Counted from the first letter of the stretch, positions 36,857-46,325 are shown. The stretch: DNA of 64,000 nucleotides from Metalysinibacillus jejuensis (GCF_003057615.1 NZ_QAFW01000006.1:23603-87602); one strand, 5' to 3'. The notes: a model not told the origin generated them from the letters alone. A program made the numbers and translations.

Positions 36857-37577
36857 ATCCTTGTACATAACGTAATGTTTCACGCATTTTTGCATTAGCT
36901 TTTGTAAATTGTTCTTCTCTTTCAGGATTTTCGTAATGGGTAATGGCCTCATCCATGCGATTTAGCGCAATGCGAATTAATTGCAAAATATACGTATGTG
37001 CTTCTGTCGGCTTACGAGGGAAGCTATTTGGTAATGCTAGCGCACGTTCTGTAAATTCCGCACCGTGAATAAAATGACTGTGCAGTAATGTCACTAAACC
37101 TAAAGCTTCTGCCACTTGTACATCACGGTTAGCTGCATATAGCGCTGTTAACTGCTCATACTGGGCTTTCGCTTGTAGCATTAAACGATAAAAATCATTC
37201 GTTTCGGCATTTTGTTGTAAAAAAAGTTGTTGTACTTTAATTTGATCATCAGGCGTTAGCACTAATTTTTGTTGTTCACGATCTAATGTCACCGTCGCTT
37301 TTAACGTATGCCGTACATCTGTAAAATCATGCACCAACACACTCGCTTCACCACGTAACGGTAAGAAACGGTTAGGGGAGGTGAGCTTATTCGTATAGTA
37401 GCTTGTCATATAAATCGTACCTAATAGCGCTAGCACCGCTTGAGGGATGCTATTCGTATATAAAGTACTAATCATGAGTGCGCTAAAGCTAAGCACATAT
37501 AATAAGGATAAAACTTGGCTTTTACGCGCTATCTCTTTTGGGAGCATCACGCGAATAAACGTATTAAAAAAGCGCAT
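36855..37577 (-). CDS. Hypothetical membrane-anchored protein
   Basis: A 240-residue protein I do not recognise. It has two close hydrophobic segments (about 20-40 and 45-65), then a soluble helical domain of 170 residues rich in Gln, Glu and Ala with little Gly. The start is the ATG at 37577 with AAGGAGC; the longer open frame lies in the upstream gene. It overlaps that gene by 14 bases, so the pair is translated together. It is wedged between the two DUF485-ActP operons. Confidence 0.65.
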   Translation of the reverse strand: MRFFNTFIRVMLPKEIARKSQVLSLLYVLSFSALMISTLYTNSIPQAVLALLGTIYMTSYYTNKLTSPNRFLPLRGEASVLVHDFTDVRHTLKATVTLDREQQKLVLTPDDQIKVQQLFLQQNAETNDFYRLMLQAKAQYEQLTALYAANRDVQVAEALGLVTLLHSHFIHGAEFTERALALPNSFPRKPTEAHTYILQLIRIALNRMDEAITHYENPEREEQFTKANAKMRETLRYVQG

Positions 37578-38040
37578 TTTGTTGCTCCTTCCATAACATT
37601 TGCACATCGCGGTAATACTGACGGAATAATTCATGTTCTTTCACCGTATCGTAATCTTCAGGACGACGATAATTTTTACGTACCGTCGTGTGTTCATTGA
37701 CAAATCGCTGCGTAAGCGTAAGAAGCGGCTCTTGTGCGATTACTTGTAAGGTAGCGGTGTAGCGGAGAAAGTCATCCACCTCTTGCTCTGTGACGGCACG
37801 TTCGGATATATAGCGGGGTAGGCGGGGGAGTATGTAGCTCATAATCTTGTGATGTGATTGTTGTTGGACATCGTGCGTTACTTGCATACGGCTAATTAAG
37901 TTGCGCAAAAGCTCACTTTGTAAATCGCGTTGACACTGCCATTGTAAACGCAGTACAATCTTTTTCCATACATGTAGTGTCTTCCAAGCGAGTGCTATCG
38001 GTAATAGCACACTAAGTATGAGCAAAACAGTAGTATACAT
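37564..38040 (-). CDS. Hypothetical protein with N-terminal membrane anchor
   Basis: A 158-residue protein of unknown family. One N-terminal membrane helix (about 3-20) is followed by an Arg/Gln-rich amphipathic stretch and a helical domain with QQQSHHKIMSY and many charged residues. AAGGAGG precedes the ATG. First gene of a two-gene unit with the 240-residue membrane protein; together they could form a small membrane complex, which is inference from overlap only. Confidence 0.65.
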   Translation of the reverse strand: MYTTVLLILSVLLPIALAWKTLHVWKKIVLRLQWQCQRDLQSELLRNLISRMQVTHDVQQQSHHKIMSYILPRLPRYISERAVTEQEVDDFLRYTATLQVIAQEPLLTLTQRFVNEHTTVRKNYRRPEDYDTVKEHELFRQYYRDVQMLWKEQQNALF

Positions 38041-38085
38041 TAAAAAACCTCCTTGCCTTCTTAGTATAGCAAATGGGTGGGCAAC

Positions 38086-38115
38086 AAAAAAGCGCCACTC
38101 CTAAGAGTAGCGCCT
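38086..38115 (-). terminator. Terminator of DUF485-ActP operon 2
   Basis: GCGC-ACTC/GAGT-GCGC stem with one mismatch, then T-run on the minus strand. Confidence 0.75.
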
Positions 38116-38121
38116 CATGTA

Positions 38122-39675
38122 TTAATGTGATACGTCTTGTACAGAAACACCTGTATTTGCTTTTACGCGGATTTCTTTGTAAATGCGCTCTGCGTCTGCT
38201 GTGTTATGTTTACGTGCACCAATCATTGTACCCACATAGCCTGCAAGGAATCCAAGTGGGATAGTGATAATAGCTGGTACGGCTAAGTTAACAAGTGGCT
38301 TACCAACGAAGATGGCTGCGCCTGGTACTTCTGACCAAATGTTTGGTCCCATTGCACCTAAGATTAAGCAAGATAGTACACCTGTTGTAATGGCAGCTAC
38401 AACGCCTGTTGAGTTAAACTTCTTCCAGTAAATTGTGTAGAGGATAACTGGTAAGTTAGCCGATGCACCAATACAGAAGGCAAAGGATACTAGGAAGGAT
38501 ACGTTTAAGCTCTGTGCGAATAATGCTAAGAAGATTGAAATAATCGCAATCGAAATTGAACCAATACGAGCTGCTAATACTTGTTGCTTCTCTGTTAGGT
38601 TACCATCTTTAATGATTTCGCCGTAAATATCATGCGAAATTGCTGATGCACCTGTTAAAACTAAACCTGATACTACAGCTAAAATTGTCGCAAAGGCTAC
38701 GGCACTAATGAATGACATTAATACATCGCCACCTAAATACTCTGCTAATAATGGTGCTGCTGTATTACCAGCTTTACTCTCAGCCATAATGTTTTCTGCG
38801 CCTACTAGGTGTAGGGCACCTAAGCCTAAGAAAATCGTTAATGAGAAGAAAATAGCTGTAATCCAAGTTGTCCAAGAAATTGAAGAACGTGCTGTTTTCG
38901 CATCCTTAACCGTAAAGAAGCGCATAAGGATGTGTGGTAAACCTGATGTACCTAATACAAGCGCCATCATCATTGATACCGAGTCTAATGAACTTGAATA
39001 CTTCATGCCTGGCACTAAGTATTGCTCACCATGTTCAACGGCAATTGTGTCAAACATATTCATAAGTGAGAAGTTAAACTTCGCGAATACGAGTACAGCA
39101 AGTAACCCTGTACCAAAGAGTAACAGTCCTGCTTTAATGATTTGTACCCAAGATGTTGCTGTCATACCACCAAATAATACGTAAGTTGTCATCATAACAC
39201 CAACGATTAATACAGCGATCCAGTATTCAATACCAAATAATAATTTAATAAGTGCGCCTGCACCTACGAGCTGTGCAATCATATAAAGAATAACGATAAC
39301 AATTGTACCTGTTGCTGCTACGCCACGTACGCGTTTTTCATTAAAGCGTGCCGTTAACATATCTGCTAATGTGTATTTCCCTAAATTACGCATTGGCTCT
39401 GCAATGATATAAAGTAATACAAGGTTAGCTACAACATAACCTACAGAGAAGAAGAAACCATCAAACCCTGTTAATGCGATAGCACCTGATACGCCTAGGA
39501 AAGCTGCTGCTGATAAGTAGTCACCCGCAATAGCAAAACCATTTTGCCAGCCTGTTAAGCCGCCACCTGCTGTATAGAAGTCACTTGCTGAAGACGTTCG
39601 CTTTGCTGCGAAGTACGTCACAAGTAATGTTAAGCCTACAATACCTAAGAAGAAACCAACCGATACTAAGTTCAT
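38122..39675 (-). CDS. Sodium:solute symporter, ActP/YwcA type (copy 2)
   Basis: A 517-residue SSS-family symporter, strongly similar to copy 1 along its full length (same SSASDFYTAGGGLTGWQNG, SGLPHILMRFFTVKDAKTARSS and tail ANTGVSVQDVSH). Probable monocarboxylate (acetate-type) importer. It directly abuts the DUF485 stop with no spacing, so translation is coupled. Differences from copy 1 concentrate in the loop near residues 200-235 and the last helices. The two copies most likely arose by a local duplication. Confidence 0.85.
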   Translation of the reverse strand: MNLVSVGFFLGIVGLTLLVTYFAAKRTSSASDFYTAGGGLTGWQNGFAIAGDYLSAAAFLGVSGAIALTGFDGFFFSVGYVVANLVLLYIIAEPMRNLGKYTLADMLTARFNEKRVRGVAATGTIVIVILYMIAQLVGAGALIKLLFGIEYWIAVLIVGVMMTTYVLFGGMTATSWVQIIKAGLLLFGTGLLAVLVFAKFNFSLMNMFDTIAVEHGEQYLVPGMKYSSSLDSVSMMMALVLGTSGLPHILMRFFTVKDAKTARSSISWTTWITAIFFSLTIFLGLGALHLVGAENIMAESKAGNTAAPLLAEYLGGDVLMSFISAVAFATILAVVSGLVLTGASAISHDIYGEIIKDGNLTEKQQVLAARIGSISIAIISIFLALFAQSLNVSFLVSFAFCIGASANLPVILYTIYWKKFNSTGVVAAITTGVLSCLILGAMGPNIWSEVPGAAIFVGKPLVNLAVPAIITIPLGFLAGYVGTMIGARKHNTADAERIYKEIRVKANTGVSVQDVSH

Positions 39676-40020
39676 TTAATTACCGCCTTTCGCACGATAT
39701 TCAGCAATAACTGCTGCTGCTTGTTTATCGAATGTTGCTGCGCGTTTAATGTAAATAGTACAAAGTACGATTGTCATAACGAATAACGCTGCCGAGTACA
39801 CCCAAACCCCTGTGATATTTCCAAACCATTTTTGTTGTAGAACAGGTTTAAACGCTAAAATTGGAAGTAAGATATAAAAGAATAAGAAGCCTGCTGTCAT
39901 CGAAAATAAAAATGTGTTCTTCTTCTTTACAAACGTGTTAAAGCTGTCCATTGCTTCGATCGCTGCGTAGTCTTTACTGTCGAATGTAGTTGACTTAGCA
40001 GCTTTTTTTACCTCTGTCAT
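39676..40020 (-). CDS. DUF485 membrane protein (copy 2)
   Basis: A 114-residue, two-helix DUF485 protein (FNTFVKKKNTFLFSMTAGFLFFYI; GVWVYSAALFVMT). AGGGGGA precedes the ATG. Paralogue of the 36.1-36.4 kb gene; partner of the adjacent symporter. Confidence 0.82.
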   Translation of the reverse strand: MTEVKKAAKSTTFDSKDYAAIEAMDSFNTFVKKKNTFLFSMTAGFLFFYILLPILAFKPVLQQKWFGNITGVWVYSAALFVMTIVLCTIYIKRAATFDKQAAAVIAEYRAKGGN

Positions 40021-40094
40021 ATAAATTCCCCCTAACGATTGATATTGCTGTTTTAAACGTGATATTACTGTTCCTCTTTGTGAGGCATGTCATC

Positions 40095-40123
40095 ATTCTA
40101 TGCAAGAAAAACCTATAATGCAA
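40095..40123 (-). promoter_or_regulatory. Promoter of DUF485-ActP operon 2
   Basis: On the minus strand TTGCAT, 17 bases, TAGAAT then GA, the counterpart of the promoter at 36509-36537. Confidence 0.6.
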
Positions 40124-40445
40124 TACTAAATTTTTAGTTTTTAGAAAATTCACCCTTCGTAAGCGATGTGGAAATAGCGAGAAATACAAAGCATTATGTA
40201 GAAAAAAAGAGCATGAGATTTATAAGAAGTTATATACTCATACTATTCTACAAATAGTTAATTAATGATAAAACGGTTTAATCGACAAGATTTGTACAGG
40301 AGCGATAAATCTATAATTTGCGTTAAAAACAGGGAGGTTTGTCGTTTACATTTATGCCCACAAAGAAGTTGTTATATAACATCGCGGAATAAACTTGGGA
40401 AATAAAAAATTTTTTTCAAATTTTTTTTGAAAAAAAGTGTTATCA

Positions 40446-40474
40446 TTTGCAAAATGTATGTTTTTTTGTATAAT
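40446..40474 (+). promoter_or_regulatory. Promoter of the esterase gene
   Basis: TTTGCA, 17-base spacer, perfect TATAAT, 34 bases before the ATG. Confidence 0.6.
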
Positions 40475-40508
40475 TACTTTGAATTCGAGATAAAAAGGGG
40501 CGTATAAA

Positions 40509-41093
40509 ATGGAGCATATTTTTCAAAAAGGAACAGGAGATCGAACATTTATCTTTTTACATGGTACCGGTGGCAACGAACATGATTTATTACCATTAGG
40601 GGATATTGTAGATTCAACGGCTAATAAACTTGGGATTCGTGGCAAGGTACTTGAAAATGGTATGCCGCGTTTTTTTAAACGCTTGGCGGAAGGTATATTT
40701 GATGAAGAAGATTTAATTATGCGTACTAAAGAGCTATTTGGCTTTATTCAACAAGCTGCTAAACGTTATCATTTTGATGAGCAAAAATTAGTCGTTGTAG
40801 GCTATTCTAATGGGGCTAATATTGCAGCGAGTATGTTATTTCATTATGCAGATGCTTTTGAAGCGGCCATATTACATCATCCGATGGTGCCTTTACGCAA
40901 TGTATCCGTACCACTGCAAAAAACACGCGTATTTATTGCAGCCGGAGAAAATGATCCGCTATGCCCAGCACAAGAATCTATCGATTTAGCGAGCTTGTTA
41001 AAAACATCAGGTGCGACAGTAGAAATACATTGGGAACGACATGGCCATCAGTTAACACAAAGTGAAGTTGAAGCAGCTAGGGACTGGCTATAA
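40509..41093 (+). CDS. Carboxylesterase/phospholipase, alpha/beta-hydrolase (MhqD/YodD-like)
   Basis: A 194-residue alpha/beta-hydrolase of the phospholipase/carboxylesterase family. Oxyanion segment LHGTGGNEHDLLPL, nucleophile Ser in GYSNGANIA (about residue 99), Asp in ENDPLCP and His in RHGHQL complete the triad. In Bacillus close relatives (MhqD, YodD) belong to quinone/electrophile stress regulons; no MhqR-type box was recognised here. It is monocistronic. Confidence 0.83.
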   Translation: MEHIFQKGTGDRTFIFLHGTGGNEHDLLPLGDIVDSTANKLGIRGKVLENGMPRFFKRLAEGIFDEEDLIMRTKELFGFIQQAAKRYHFDEQKLVVVGYSNGANIAASMLFHYADAFEAAILHHPMVPLRNVSVPLQKTRVFIAAGENDPLCPAQESIDLASLLKTSGATVEIHWERHGHQLTQSEVEAARDWL

Positions 41094-41239
41094 TGCCAGC
41101 ACCTAGTTTTTTTGCATTTTGTCTCACTATTAGTAGTATACTAATTAATGATACACAACTTCCTACAATCTATATTATGTAAACTAAAATATTTTTAAAA
41201 AGAAAAGGTGCTAAAATACACCTCCTCTTCTCTTACATT

Positions 41240-41623
41240 TTATGCGTGCAAAAGATGCTCTCCAATTAATTGCCCTACTTCTTTAATATTGGAGCCTTTT
41301 TTAAACTCTTTTTTTAGTGGTTCAGCTTGACCAGAAATATAAATCTTAAGCTCAGCATCAAGATCTAATGTGCCTGCGGTTTCAATTTCATAAGACACAA
41401 TACTCTTATAAGGAATGGAATAGTAAGACACTTTAGATCCCGTCACACCTTGTACATCAATTAAAATAATACGCAAGTTAGTAAAAACAATCGAATCCCT
41501 AAAAATTTTAAATGCTTTTTCTACCGTTTCATTTGAAACTAATAAATCTTTTAATTTTCCTGCCGCTTCGTTTACTGTACTTTCGGACATATTGCCCGTT
41601 AAATTATTTAAAAAGTTTTTCAT
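41240..41623 (-). CDS. Bacterial PH-domain protein
   Basis: A 127-residue cytoplasmic protein fitting the bacterial pleckstrin-homology family (bPH_1): VNEAAGKLKDLLVSNETVEKAFKIFRDSIVFTNLRIILID, then the YYSIPYKSIVSYEIETAG core. Function unknown; such proteins are usually oligomeric beta-barrel rings. The ATG at 41623 is preferred because the ATG at 41635 sits directly on the AAGGAG ribosome site, but the 12-base spacing is long. Confidence 0.78.
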   Translation of the reverse strand: MKNFLNNLTGNMSESTVNEAAGKLKDLLVSNETVEKAFKIFRDSIVFTNLRIILIDVQGVTGSKVSYYSIPYKSIVSYEIETAGTLDLDAELKIYISGQAEPLKKEFKKGSNIKEVGQLIGEHLLHA

Positions 41624-41665
41624 AGTAGTACCCATCTCCTTTTTAATATCGTGTAAACCGCTTCG

Positions 41666-42511
41666 TCAGCCTTGTAAAAAAGCCTGTAGTTCATCTTTAC
41701 GCTTTAACATTTGGCGATAACCTAAATCGTAAGTAATTTTCATGATTTTAGGGTTTTTCTCAAAGCTTTCTACTGGTACTGGTGGTCTAAAAACAAATGC
41801 TTTGCCATCCGCTTCAAGTTGTTCAATGTAATCCATCGTTTCGTTATAACGTGTAGCACGTGTCGCTAAGCTCTTAGCAATTTCAGGATAGCGTTTTTTA
41901 AATGCGCGGATAACCCACTTAGACTGACTATCTAACGCTTTGCGGTATCCTGGCGGTCGTGTAAGTATAATGATATGTTTCGTAAAGCCTTTTTGCTCTG
42001 CTCGCTTAATCGGTACAGCGTCCGCTAGCCCCCCGTCAAAATAAGGAATATCATTTACCTTAATCTCTGGAAATAGCACAGGTAGCGCACAAGTAGCACG
42101 TAGCATCATGCACGTGTCATCCATGTCTAAAGCATTTAAATATTCTGCTTCACCTGTATAGGCATTTGTCACGCCAAACTCTACTTCCCCTTCAAATGCA
42201 CGGAATGTTTGCCAATCAAAATAATCAAGTTGATTTGGCAGTATATTATAGGAGAAGTTTAAACCAAAATAGCTTTTCTCCGTTAAAAAATTACGCCATC
42301 CCATATATCTAGGATCATTACGATAAGTAGATATTGTACGGAATGTACGCTCAGGTTGTTTAGATATGTACGAACATGCGTTGATGGCTCCAGCTGAGAT
42401 GCCGATGACATAAGGCATTTCAATACCATTCGCTAAAAAAGCATCAAGTATACCTGATGTAAATATTGTGCGAAATGTGCCGCCTTCTAATACTAAACTA
42501 GAATTATTCAT
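41666..42511 (-). CDS. Patatin-like phospholipase
   Basis: A 281-residue patatin-family acyl hydrolase with the catalytic dyad: Ser in GISAGAINA (about residue 43) and Asp in FDGGLADAVP (about 160), and an oxyanion-type N-terminal LVLEGGTFRTIFTSG. Substrate is probably a phospholipid or neutral lipid. The ATG at 42511 has GGAGG 8 bases upstream; an ATG five codons earlier overlaps that site. It sits just upstream of the PH-domain gene on the same strand (42 bases). Confidence 0.85.
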   Translation of the reverse strand: MNNSSLVLEGGTFRTIFTSGILDAFLANGIEMPYVIGISAGAINACSYISKQPERTFRTISTYRNDPRYMGWRNFLTEKSYFGLNFSYNILPNQLDYFDWQTFRAFEGEVEFGVTNAYTGEAEYLNALDMDDTCMMLRATCALPVLFPEIKVNDIPYFDGGLADAVPIKRAEQKGFTKHIIILTRPPGYRKALDSQSKWVIRAFKKRYPEIAKSLATRATRYNETMDYIEQLEADGKAFVFRPPVPVESFEKNPKIMKITYDLGYRQMLKRKDELQAFLQG

Positions 42512-42668
42512 ATACGTCGCCTCCATTTAATAAGTATAACACGCTTTAACAATGGCCCTGTAAGTATTCATAATAAAAGACTTTGTTCCTATTGTAAAAA
42601 ACATGTAAAAGCTTTGTATCATAAGGCTTTCTTTAGACTTTATTGTGAAAGGATGTTAGGATGAAGTT

Positions 42669-42682
42669 GTACAAATTTGTAC
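42669..42682. promoter_or_regulatory. Palindromic operator upstream of bdhA
   Basis: GTACAAATTTGTAC, a perfect 14-base palindrome that extends to 20 bases with one mismatched pair (42666-42685), 33 bases before the bdhA start. The layout TTGT-N2-AAATTT-N2-AC resembles a Rex site loosely, which would fit NADH-responsive control of butanediol formation. Confidence 0.5.
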
Positions 42683-42714
42683 GACTAAATGACCAATACA
42701 GGAGGAATTTAAAC

Positions 42715-43764
42715 ATGAAAGCAGCAGTTTGGTACGGTCAAAAAGATATTCGCGTAGAAGAGCGTGAATTAAAACCACTACAAGATAATGAAGTAACGGT
42801 TCGCGTAGCATGGGCAGGCATTTGTGGCTCTGACTTACACGAATACCAAGAGGGACCTGTATTTGTTCCAGTTAACGAAAAAAACGACTTAACAGGCGAA
42901 GTAGCACCACTTACAATGGGTCATGAGTTTGCTGGTGTCGTGGAAAAAGTAGGTAAAGACGTAACGAAATTTAAAGTGGGCGATCGTGTTGCGATTAACC
43001 CAACATTAACATATGGCAATAAACCAGAGGATTTAGATTGCTACGATGGCTTTAGCTTCATCGGCTTACATGGCGACGGTGGCTTCACTAAATTTGCCAA
43101 CGCACCAGAAAGCAATGTTTACTTATTACCAGAAGGTATGTCGCTACAAGACGGCGCTTTAGTTGAACCTACAGCAGTAGCTGTACAAGCAATCAAAGAA
43201 GGCGACGTACGCTTAGGCGACAACGTAGTAATCTTTGGTGCAGGTCCAATCGGTTTAGTAACAGCAAACGCTGCAAAAGCAGCAGGTGCTACTAAAATCG
43301 TAGTACTTGACCTTTCAGAAGAACGTCTTGAAAAAGCGTTAGAGCTTGGCGCAACACATGTTATTAACTCAGGTAAAGTGGATCCAATCAAAGCGGTTTA
43401 TGAGTTAATCCCTGAAGGCGCTGACGTAACGTTTGAAGTAGCTGGCGTTGCACCAACATTCGAACAAGCAATCGAAGTAACGCGTCCACGCGGTACTATG
43501 GTCATTGTATCAATTTTTGCTCGTCCAATTAACTGGAACCCAATTCAACTTACGAATAAAGGTGTTAAAGTAACGTCTACGATTGCTTATACACCGTCTT
43601 CATTCGCTCAAACGATTCACTTAATGGGTACAGGTCAATTAACACCACAAGGTATTATTACAAGTGAAATTGAGCTAGATGATATCGTAGATAAAGGTTT
43701 CGAAGCTCTAACAAACGATAAATCACAAGCTAAAATCTTAGTAAAACTAAGTGGCGAAAAATAA
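42715..43764 (+). CDS. bdhA: (R,R)-Butanediol dehydrogenase, zinc type
   Basis: A 349-residue medium-chain dehydrogenase interconverting acetoin and 2,3-butanediol with NAD(H). Catalytic zinc ligands in GICGSDLHEYQEGP and MGHEFAGVVE, and the NAD loop GAGPIGLV. The segment that carries four structural-zinc cysteines in many relatives has a single Cys here (DLDCYDG), so that site seems absent. The ATG at 42715 is set by CAGGAGGAATTTAAAC; the longer open frame is the operator region. It is monocistronic. Confidence 0.88.
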   Translation: MKAAVWYGQKDIRVEERELKPLQDNEVTVRVAWAGICGSDLHEYQEGPVFVPVNEKNDLTGEVAPLTMGHEFAGVVEKVGKDVTKFKVGDRVAINPTLTYGNKPEDLDCYDGFSFIGLHGDGGFTKFANAPESNVYLLPEGMSLQDGALVEPTAVAVQAIKEGDVRLGDNVVIFGAGPIGLVTANAAKAAGATKIVVLDLSEERLEKALELGATHVINSGKVDPIKAVYELIPEGADVTFEVAGVAPTFEQAIEVTRPRGTMVIVSIFARPINWNPIQLTNKGVKVTSTIAYTPSSFAQTIHLMGTGQLTPQGIITSEIELDDIVDKGFEALTNDKSQAKILVKLSGEK

Positions 43765-43903
43765 CACAAGCCCCTCATCTACTTATTGTGCTTCTGTAAC
43801 TAGTGCGGAGTAGCTACGCTAGCCATCGTAATAAAGATGTAATGTTTGTAATTACGTTTTATAGGTTAAAGATAACTATCCTAATGAAAAGGTGGTTATA
43901 TTC

Positions 43904-44134
43904 ATGAAGAAATGGTTAGCACCAACATTATTAGCATCTGTCCTTGCTTTAGCTGCATGTGGTACAGATGAAGTCGATAAGGATGAGCCGATGTTAGATG
44001 ATGATAACGTAGAGGCACCTTCACTTGATCAAAACAATGACGGTATTAAAGATGCCGATCAAGACGATGATAATGTGAAGAATGAAGATGAAGATATGGA
44101 AGTCGAAACTGACGAAGAAGATACGACAAAATAA
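43904..44134 (+). CDS. Small acidic lipoprotein
   Basis: A 76-residue precursor: signal MKKWLAPTLLASVLALAAC with lipobox LAAC and Cys19, followed by an Asp/Glu/Asn-rich tail (DDDNVEAPSLDQNNDGIKDADQDDDN) that resembles a calcium-binding, thrombospondin type 3-like pattern (DxNNDGxxD). AAAGGTGG precedes the ATG at 43904. Function unknown; a surface cation binder is a guess from composition. Confidence 0.65.
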   Translation: MKKWLAPTLLASVLALAACGTDEVDKDEPMLDDDNVEAPSLDQNNDGIKDADQDDDNVKNEDEDMEVETDEEDTTK

Positions 44135-44136
44135 AG

Positions 44137-44168
44137 AAAAGCCTAGTTGCGCACGCAACTAGGCTTTT
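44137..44168. terminator. Bidirectional terminator
   Basis: Perfect 15-bp arms AAAAGCCTAGTTGCG/CGCAACTAGGCTTTT between the lipoprotein gene and the converging ABC importer operon. Confidence 0.9.
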
Positions 44169-44922
44169 AAATTTGGTAATTATACTCCTGAGGAAGTACG
44201 CGACGTAAAAATTGTTTTGTCCGCTCTTCTTTAGGACGCAAGAAAATAGCATCTGCATCCCCCTGCTCTACTACGCGGCCTCCGTCCATGAATATAACGT
44301 GATTAGCAACTTCTTTAGCAAAGCTCATTTCATGTGTGACGACAAGCATCGTCGTTCCTTCTTGGGCGATAGTTTTCATTACTTCGAGTACCTCTCCCAC
44401 AAGCTCAGGATCTAATGCTGATGTAGGCTCGTCAAATAAAATAATGTCCGGCTCTAAGACGAGTGCACGAGCAATACCTACGCGTTGTTGTTGCCCACCC
44501 GATAATTGACTCGGATATAAATCTTCCTTGCCATTAAGACCTACTTTAGCTAGTGCTTCTCGCGCTTTTTGTCTTGCAGCTTCCTTTGCCCACTTGCGCC
44601 CGGTAATAAGCCCTTCTGTCACATTATCTAACGCTGTCTTATTGGCAAATAAATTATAATTTTGAAAGACGAAAGCTGTTTTTTGGCGCACGGCATAAAT
44701 TTCTTTACGCGTAGCCTTTGCTAAATCGACTTGTAAATCGGAAAAAGTAGCGGTACCTTGATCGGCTTGTTCTAAAAAGTTAAGGCAACGCAGTAACGTC
44801 GTCTTACCCGAGCCACTCGGGCCTAAAATAACGACAACATCTCCTTTATTAATAGCTAAATCTACCCCTTGTAAAATCTTATTATCGCCAAATGCTTTAT
44901 GCACATTTGTTACAGTTAACAT
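44167..44922 (-). CDS. Polar amino acid (probably cystine) ABC transporter ATP-binding protein
   Basis: A 251-residue ATPase: Walker [11 protein letters not shown]-loop [17 protein letters not shown], signature [15 protein letters not shown], Walker [18 protein letters not shown]-loop VTHEMSFA. This is the PAAT type that energises polar amino acid import. It overlaps the upstream permease by 7 bases. TcyN of Bacillus subtilis is a close analogue, and the flavoprotein at the head of the operon favours a sulfur amino acid. Confidence 0.85.
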   Translation of the reverse strand: MLTVTNVHKAFGDNKILQGVDLAINKGDVVVILGPSGSGKTTLLRCLNFLEQADQGTATFSDLQVDLAKATRKEIYAVRQKTAFVFQNYNLFANKTALDNVTEGLITGRKWAKEAARQKAREALAKVGLNGKEDLYPSQLSGGQQQRVGIARALVLEPDIILFDEPTSALDPELVGEVLEVMKTIAQEGTTMLVVTHEMSFAKEVANHVIFMDGGRVVEQGDADAIFLRPKEERTKQFLRRVLPQEYNYQI

Positions 44923-45611
44923 GCAATCCCTCCTTGGTAACGACGTACGCGTTGTTCCGTTTTATGAAATGCGTATTCAATAAGTAAGCAGATGAGTAAG
45001 TACACAATAAAAATAGCGGTATAGGCCTCTACATAATGATACCCTGCATTAGCTGCTACTTTGGTACGCAGTGTGATTTCAGGCAAGGCAATCGCATAGC
45101 CTAGCGACGTTGCCTTCACGAGATTAACAGTCGCTGTACAAAGGTTAGGCAATGCTGCCGTTAACATTTGTGGAAGTATAATGCGACGATAAGCTTGCGG
45201 TACTGTTAAACCGACAGAATACGCCGCTTCGAGTTGACCTTTATCTACAGTTTGTAGCGCCCCCCGCACAATTTCAGCTACGATGGCTGCCATGCCGAAG
45301 CTAAAAATAACAAAGGCGTACCAAATGGGATGAATGGCATAAACATCGAACTTTCCTTTCGCTACGCCTGCTATAAGTAAGGGGATACTATTATACAGTA
45401 CAAAAATTTGAATAATAACAGGTGTCCCGCGTATGAAAGACAGATAGATGCCAATCAATTGATGAATGACTGGAATGCGCTTCATGCGAACTAATGTAAG
45501 GAAGAAACCCACAGGTAACGCGATAATAAGTGTGACAACTGTAACGAGTAATGTTAATGGCACGCCGCTAAATGCGATACCGAGTGCTTGTTTAAAAAAT
45601 GCGATATCCAA
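44916..45611 (-). CDS. Polar amino acid ABC transporter permease (TcyM-like)
   Basis: A 231-residue HisM-type permease, about five helices, with the EAA loop [24 protein letters not shown]. It is immediately adjacent to the second permease (no gap), so the two form a heterodimeric channel. Confidence 0.83.
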   Translation of the reverse strand: MDIAFFKQALGIAFSGVPLTLLVTVVTLIIALPVGFFLTLVRMKRIPVIHQLIGIYLSFIRGTPVIIQIFVLYNSIPLLIAGVAKGKFDVYAIHPIWYAFVIFSFGMAAIVAEIVRGALQTVDKGQLEAAYSVGLTVPQAYRRIILPQMLTAALPNLCTATVNLVKATSLGYAIALPEITLRTKVAANAGYHYVEAYTAIFIVYLLICLLIEYAFHKTEQRVRRYQGGIAC

Positions 45612-46313
45612 TTAGGCAACCCCCTTCCCTACATGTAAACGTCGTTCAATCCACTGGAATGTTTTATCGATACCAATCGTTAAAATCCAATAAATAAGCG
45701 CCAGCACAATGAAGATTTCTAGCGTATGTGTGCCGTAGTTATTGGCAATAATTAAATTCGCTTTTCCTACCATATCAATAAAGCCAATCGTGTAAGCGAG
45801 TGCACCCTCTTGGAGTACGCTAATAATGCCATTTGCCATATTCGGTAGCGCAAAACGTAACGCTTGTGGAAAAACGATGCGCTTATACGCTTGCACAGGT
45901 GTTAACCCCACACTAACGCCAGCTTCATATTGCCCTTTTGGTACAGCGAGTATACTAGCACGAATTACTTCAGACATCATCGCAGCGAATTGTAACGTAA
46001 AAGTCGTTACTACAAAAACTGCACTAGGTACGTCGTGTAAATTGATGCCAAATAAACCGTCGGCAATCGCTGGTACCCCGTAATAAATTAAAAATAATAG
46101 CACGATGGAAGGCGTACAACGCATAATGGTAGTGTAACCGTTCGCTACTTGCTGTGCCCATTTTGCCTTGCTTAACTTCATAAAAGCTAATACTAGCCCT
46201 AGCAGTAAACCGAGCACTACTGCAAGTGCAGTAATGCCTAGTGTAATTGGCAAATAAGGTAATAACTGAGGAATTGCTTGAAAGAGGTAACTGCTATCAA
46301 AATATTTCTCCAT
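45612..46313 (-). CDS. Polar amino acid ABC transporter permease (TcyL-like)
   Basis: A 233-residue HisM-type permease, about five helices; EAA loop YEAGVSVGLTPVQAYKRIVFPQAL. Downstream of the binding protein gene by 12 bases and abutting the second permease. Confidence 0.83.
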   Translation of the reverse strand: MEKYFDSSYLFQAIPQLLPYLPITLGITALAVVLGLLLGLVLAFMKLSKAKWAQQVANGYTTIMRCTPSIVLLFLIYYGVPAIADGLFGINLHDVPSAVFVVTTFTLQFAAMMSEVIRASILAVPKGQYEAGVSVGLTPVQAYKRIVFPQALRFALPNMANGIISVLQEGALAYTIGFIDMVGKANLIIANNYGTHTLEIFIVLALIYWILTIGIDKTFQWIERRLHVGKGVA

Positions 46314-46325
46314 CCTGTCATCCCC

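Larger units (their letters stand above)
40021..40508. other. 488-base intergenic region
   Basis: AT-rich divergent control region. Besides the two promoters listed separately it holds a 12-base palindrome TGTTATATAACA (40370-40381) and a weak A/T hairpin near 40408-40438. No credible gene. Confidence 0.6.

Noticed and set aside
39995..40189. 64-codon open frame on the minus strand upstream of DUF485 copy 2
   Set aside because: No ribosome site, biased composition, and it covers the promoter and start of the real gene.
40408..40438. A/T-only hairpin before the esterase gene
   Set aside because: Runs of A and T of this length pair by chance in AT-rich sequence; no GC pairs to make it stable.
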